Source: GCA-002282575 sp964646525
GTDB lineage: Bacteria > Pseudomonadota > Gammaproteobacteria > Thiomicrospirales > Thiomicrospiraceae
Assembly: GCA_964646525.1 (NCBI GenBank)
Contig: CAZYER010000014.1
Location: 1 to 34,895, forward strand
DNA: 34,895 nucleotides
Reading direction: 5' to 3'
How positions within the stretch are numbered: position 1 is the first letter of the stretch; each line of letters opens with the position of its first letter. The notes under the pieces are model-generated. The model searched no databases. It saw nothing but the letters and a program-made list of their open reading frames with translations, and had not been told where the DNA came from. Below, one piece after another: positions 33,258 to 34,895 of the stretch. Both the position numbers and the translations under genes were made by a program.

Positions 33258-33826
33258 TTACGCGCGAGTTTCAGGCGTGGGTACATCATATTCAACCAGT
33301 TAGAATGATAACGCCCCGAACTGTCGCTATTGGTGGTTAGCGGATTACCCTGCTCATCGACCTGATTCGTCAGGCGTTTGTAGTTAGCGAGGTTGTCCTT
33401 AAAGTCATCCTTATACACAAAATCTTTGCCCGTGTTGTAAGGCGGGTCAATGTAGATCATCTTCACCTTGCCAAAATAGGCTTTTTGCAGCAGTTTTAAG
33501 ACTTCAAGGTTATCGCCTTCGATATACAGGTTTTCGGTGGTGTCCCAATTCACCGACTCATCCACCGCAGGGCGCAATGTTCCCATACTGGGCGTGGTGG
33601 CAATGCGTTTGGCTTGTGCCTTACCATTCCACGTAAACTGATAGCGTTCGCCTTCCACTTCTAGGTGTTCACCCAATTCAGCTTTTAAGGCATCAAAATC
33701 GATTTTGCCCTCGGCAAAGACATTGGGGAACAAGGCTTTGAGTTGTTCGATGTTGTCTTGGGTTAGGTCTAGGCTGGTTGGGCTGAGTGGGGTCATGCGA
33801 GCTGCCATAAATTGTTCATGATCCAT
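33258..33826 (-). CDS. mod: type III DNA methyltransferase Mod, N-terminal part (before assembly gap)
   Basis: About 189 residues of the N-terminal part of an adenine-specific beta-class methyltransferase. Motif IV is DPPYNTG (near 125) in KMIYIDPPYNTGKDFVYKDD, and ENLYIEGDNLEVLKLLQKAY is the conserved lead-in. The sequence breaks off after MMYPRLKLAR, where motifs V-VIII and the recognition domain would follow. Mod methylates one strand of the recognition site and gives the Res complex its specificity. The start may be ATG 33826 or ATG 33808; neither has a clear ribosome site. It diverges from fabI with 82 bases between them. Confidence 0.92.
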
Positions 33827-33846
33827 AAGAGTTTATCGCTTAATAT

Positions 33847-33876
33847 TTGTTCGCTTATTGATTAAGCCGTTATAAT
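33847..33876 (+). promoter_or_regulatory. sigma70-type promoter of fabI with embedded inverted repeat
   Basis: TTGTTC (33847-33852) and a perfect TATAAT (33871-33876) are 18 bases apart. The spacer holds GCTTA-TTGAT-TAAGC (33853-33867), an inverted repeat suited to a repressor. The heptamer GCTTAAT occurs again on both sides (33838-33844 and 33889-33895). Confidence 0.7.
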
Positions 33877-33908
33877 AGCCCAAAACACGCTTAATTTAGG
33901 AGTCACTC

Positions 33909-34688
33909 ATGAGTTTTTTAGCAAATAAACGCGCCCTCGTTATCGGTGTTGCCAATGATCGTTCGATTGCTTGGGGTATTGCCAAACAATTGCATGCTCA
34001 AGGCGCAGAAGTGATTTTGACCTATCAAACCGATAAGCTGAAAAGCCGTGTTGAGGCAGCTGCTGCAGAATTGAACAGTCCTGCTATTTTTCCCCTCGAC
34101 GCTACCAGTGATGAGCAAATCGCGGCCTGTATGGAAGGCGTAAAAGGCGTTTGGGTGGATGGTTTTGATATTTTAGTACACAGTATTGCCTATGCACCTA
34201 AAAATGAACTCGATGGCAAAATGATCGAAAACGGCACGCGCGAAGGCTTCCACACTGCCATGGAAGTGAGCGTTTATAGCTTAACCGCTTTAACCAAAGC
34301 GGCTTACCCGCTCATGAAAGGTCGTCAAGCCAGCATTATTAACCTATCTTATTTGGGTGCTGTACGTGCTGTACCTAACTACAACACCATGGGTATTGCC
34401 AAAGCAGCTCTGGAAGCAACGACACGTTATTTAGCAGTCGATTTAGGTAAAGAAGGCATTCGTGTGAACAGTATTTCTGCAGGTCCGATTCGTACCCTCG
34501 CCGCCAGTGGCATTAAAGATTTCCGTACCATGCTCGACAATGTCGCTGAGATGACACCTACGGGTAAAAATGTCACCATTGAAGAAGTGGGCAACACGGC
34601 GGCTTTCCTTGCATCTGACCTATCAAGCGGTATTACTGGCCACGTTATTTATGTAGACGGTGGTTTTAATATTGTTGCGGCCGCTTAA
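33909..34688 (+). CDS. fabI: enoyl-[acyl-carrier-protein] reductase (NADH)
   Basis: A 259-residue short-chain dehydrogenase-fold enzyme that reduces enoyl-ACP in the last step of each fatty-acid elongation cycle; the usual length. The cofactor loop is GVANDRSIAWGIA (13-25). The active-site residues are Tyr148 and Tyr158 with Lys165 (SYLGAVRAVPNYNTMGIAKA), the FabI pattern of two tyrosines. HSIAYAP and SAGPIRTLAASGI are further landmarks. GGAG lies 7 bases before the ATG. It has its own promoter and terminator and is the likely target of triclosan-type inhibitors. Confidence 0.97.
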   Translation: MSFLANKRALVIGVANDRSIAWGIAKQLHAQGAEVILTYQTDKLKSRVEAAAAELNSPAIFPLDATSDEQIAACMEGVKGVWVDGFDILVHSIAYAPKNELDGKMIENGTREGFHTAMEVSVYSLTALTKAAYPLMKGRQASIINLSYLGAVRAVPNYNTMGIAKAALEATTRYLAVDLGKEGIRVNSISAGPIRTLAASGIKDFRTMLDNVAEMTPTGKNVTIEEVGNTAAFLASDLSSGITGHVIYVDGGFNIVAAA

Positions 34689-34715
34689 TCGTTAAAACAA
34701 CCCTTAACGTCTTAG

Positions 34716-34745
34716 AAAAGCCTCAGCACATGCTGGGGCTTTTTT
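34716..34745 (+). terminator. rho-independent terminator of fabI
   Basis: AAAAGCCTCAGC (34716-34727) pairs with GCTGGGGCTTTT (34732-34743), including one G-U pair, around the loop ACAT, followed by more T. A weaker 6-base hairpin (CGTTAA/TTAACG, 34690-34709) lies just before it. The remaining bases to 34895 show no gene. Confidence 0.85.
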
Positions 34746-34805
34746 CATCTCCTATGCTTGCCTAAACCCTTAATAGAACTTTTCTTCAATTTCGAATAGT
34801 CTTGA

Positions 34806-34834
34806 TTGACATGATGGATGCTTGCCGTTAAATT
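34806..34834 (+). promoter_or_regulatory. possible promoter pointing out of the window
   Basis: A perfect -35 TTGACA (34806-34811) is followed after 17 bases by TAAATT (34829-34834), matching TATAAT at 4 of 6 positions. No coding frame begins within the 60 bases that remain. It may serve a gene or small RNA beyond the window edge. Confidence 0.35.
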
Positions 34835-34895
34835 TAATAGTACCTGAATCCGTGTTCAAACCTATAAATAACACCATAACTCATTGAAATGGTGT

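Noticed and set aside
1..34895. CRISPR arrays, rRNA, tRNA, insertion sequences
   Set aside because: No regularly spaced repeats, cloverleaf-like segments, rRNA cores or transposase-like frames were seen on either strand by eye.

Overview
The window looks like gammaproteobacterial chromosome, probably scaffolded from a draft or metagenome assembly. It contains two runs of exactly 100 N, at 11301-11400 and 33158-33257. The support for Gammaproteobacteria is HrpA, FabI, a SlyD-type FKBP, and the dnaQ / rnhA / YafS-like methyltransferase / gloB / mltD neighbourhood. I cannot place it below class. No rRNA, tRNA or CRISPR array was seen.

Left part (1-6170). A small gene of unknown function (minus strand) has a broken reading frame near its start. 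Across a 120-bp control region containing three phased PhoB-type repeats lies a plus-strand cluster: a P2-type cation ATPase, a deleted SulP transporter remnant, a Kef-type K+/H+ antiporter with an NAD-binding regulatory domain, and a tandem universal stress protein. The last two overlap by 4 bases. A strong hairpin terminator ends the cluster. The likely theme is ion homeostasis under stress, perhaps under phosphate control.

Translation block (6175-10337, minus strand). serS, gltX and cysS are three aminoacyl-tRNA synthetase genes in one direction behind an extended -10 promoter. A palindromic intergenic element separates serS from gltX.

Housekeeping block (10474-21113). It holds an M50 membrane protease, the first 42 codons of a D-lactate dehydrogenase cut by a gap, the RNA helicase gene hrpA, a persulfide dioxygenase, a SlyD-like isomerase, dnaQ, rnhA, a YafS-like methyltransferase, gloB (glyoxalase II) and the lytic transglycosylase gene mltD with three LysM repeats. 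dnaQ and rnhA converge and share overlapping stop codons.

Transport operon (21196-27106, minus strand). This is a compact peptide-type ABC importer: binding protein, two permeases and a double ATPase. Its first gene overlaps by 4 bases a YgjP/DUF45 zinc peptidase gene, which itself follows a type III restriction gene by 6 bases.

Defence island (27103-33826, minus strand). In transcription order it reads: mod (type III DNA methyltransferase, split by the second gap, which removes the target-recognition region), a complete Fic protein with an inhibitory motif, a 42-codon fragment of a second Fic protein, a DUF2442 fragment, res (type III restriction helicase-nuclease), and the YgjP-like peptidase. 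A 65-bp palindromic element sits in frame inside mod. This Fic-in-type-III layout and the gene fragments between fic and res are the most unusual part of the window.

Right end (33827-34895). fabI (plus strand) has a good sigma70 promoter decorated with repeated heptamers and ends at a terminator. About 150 bases of apparently non-coding sequence follow.
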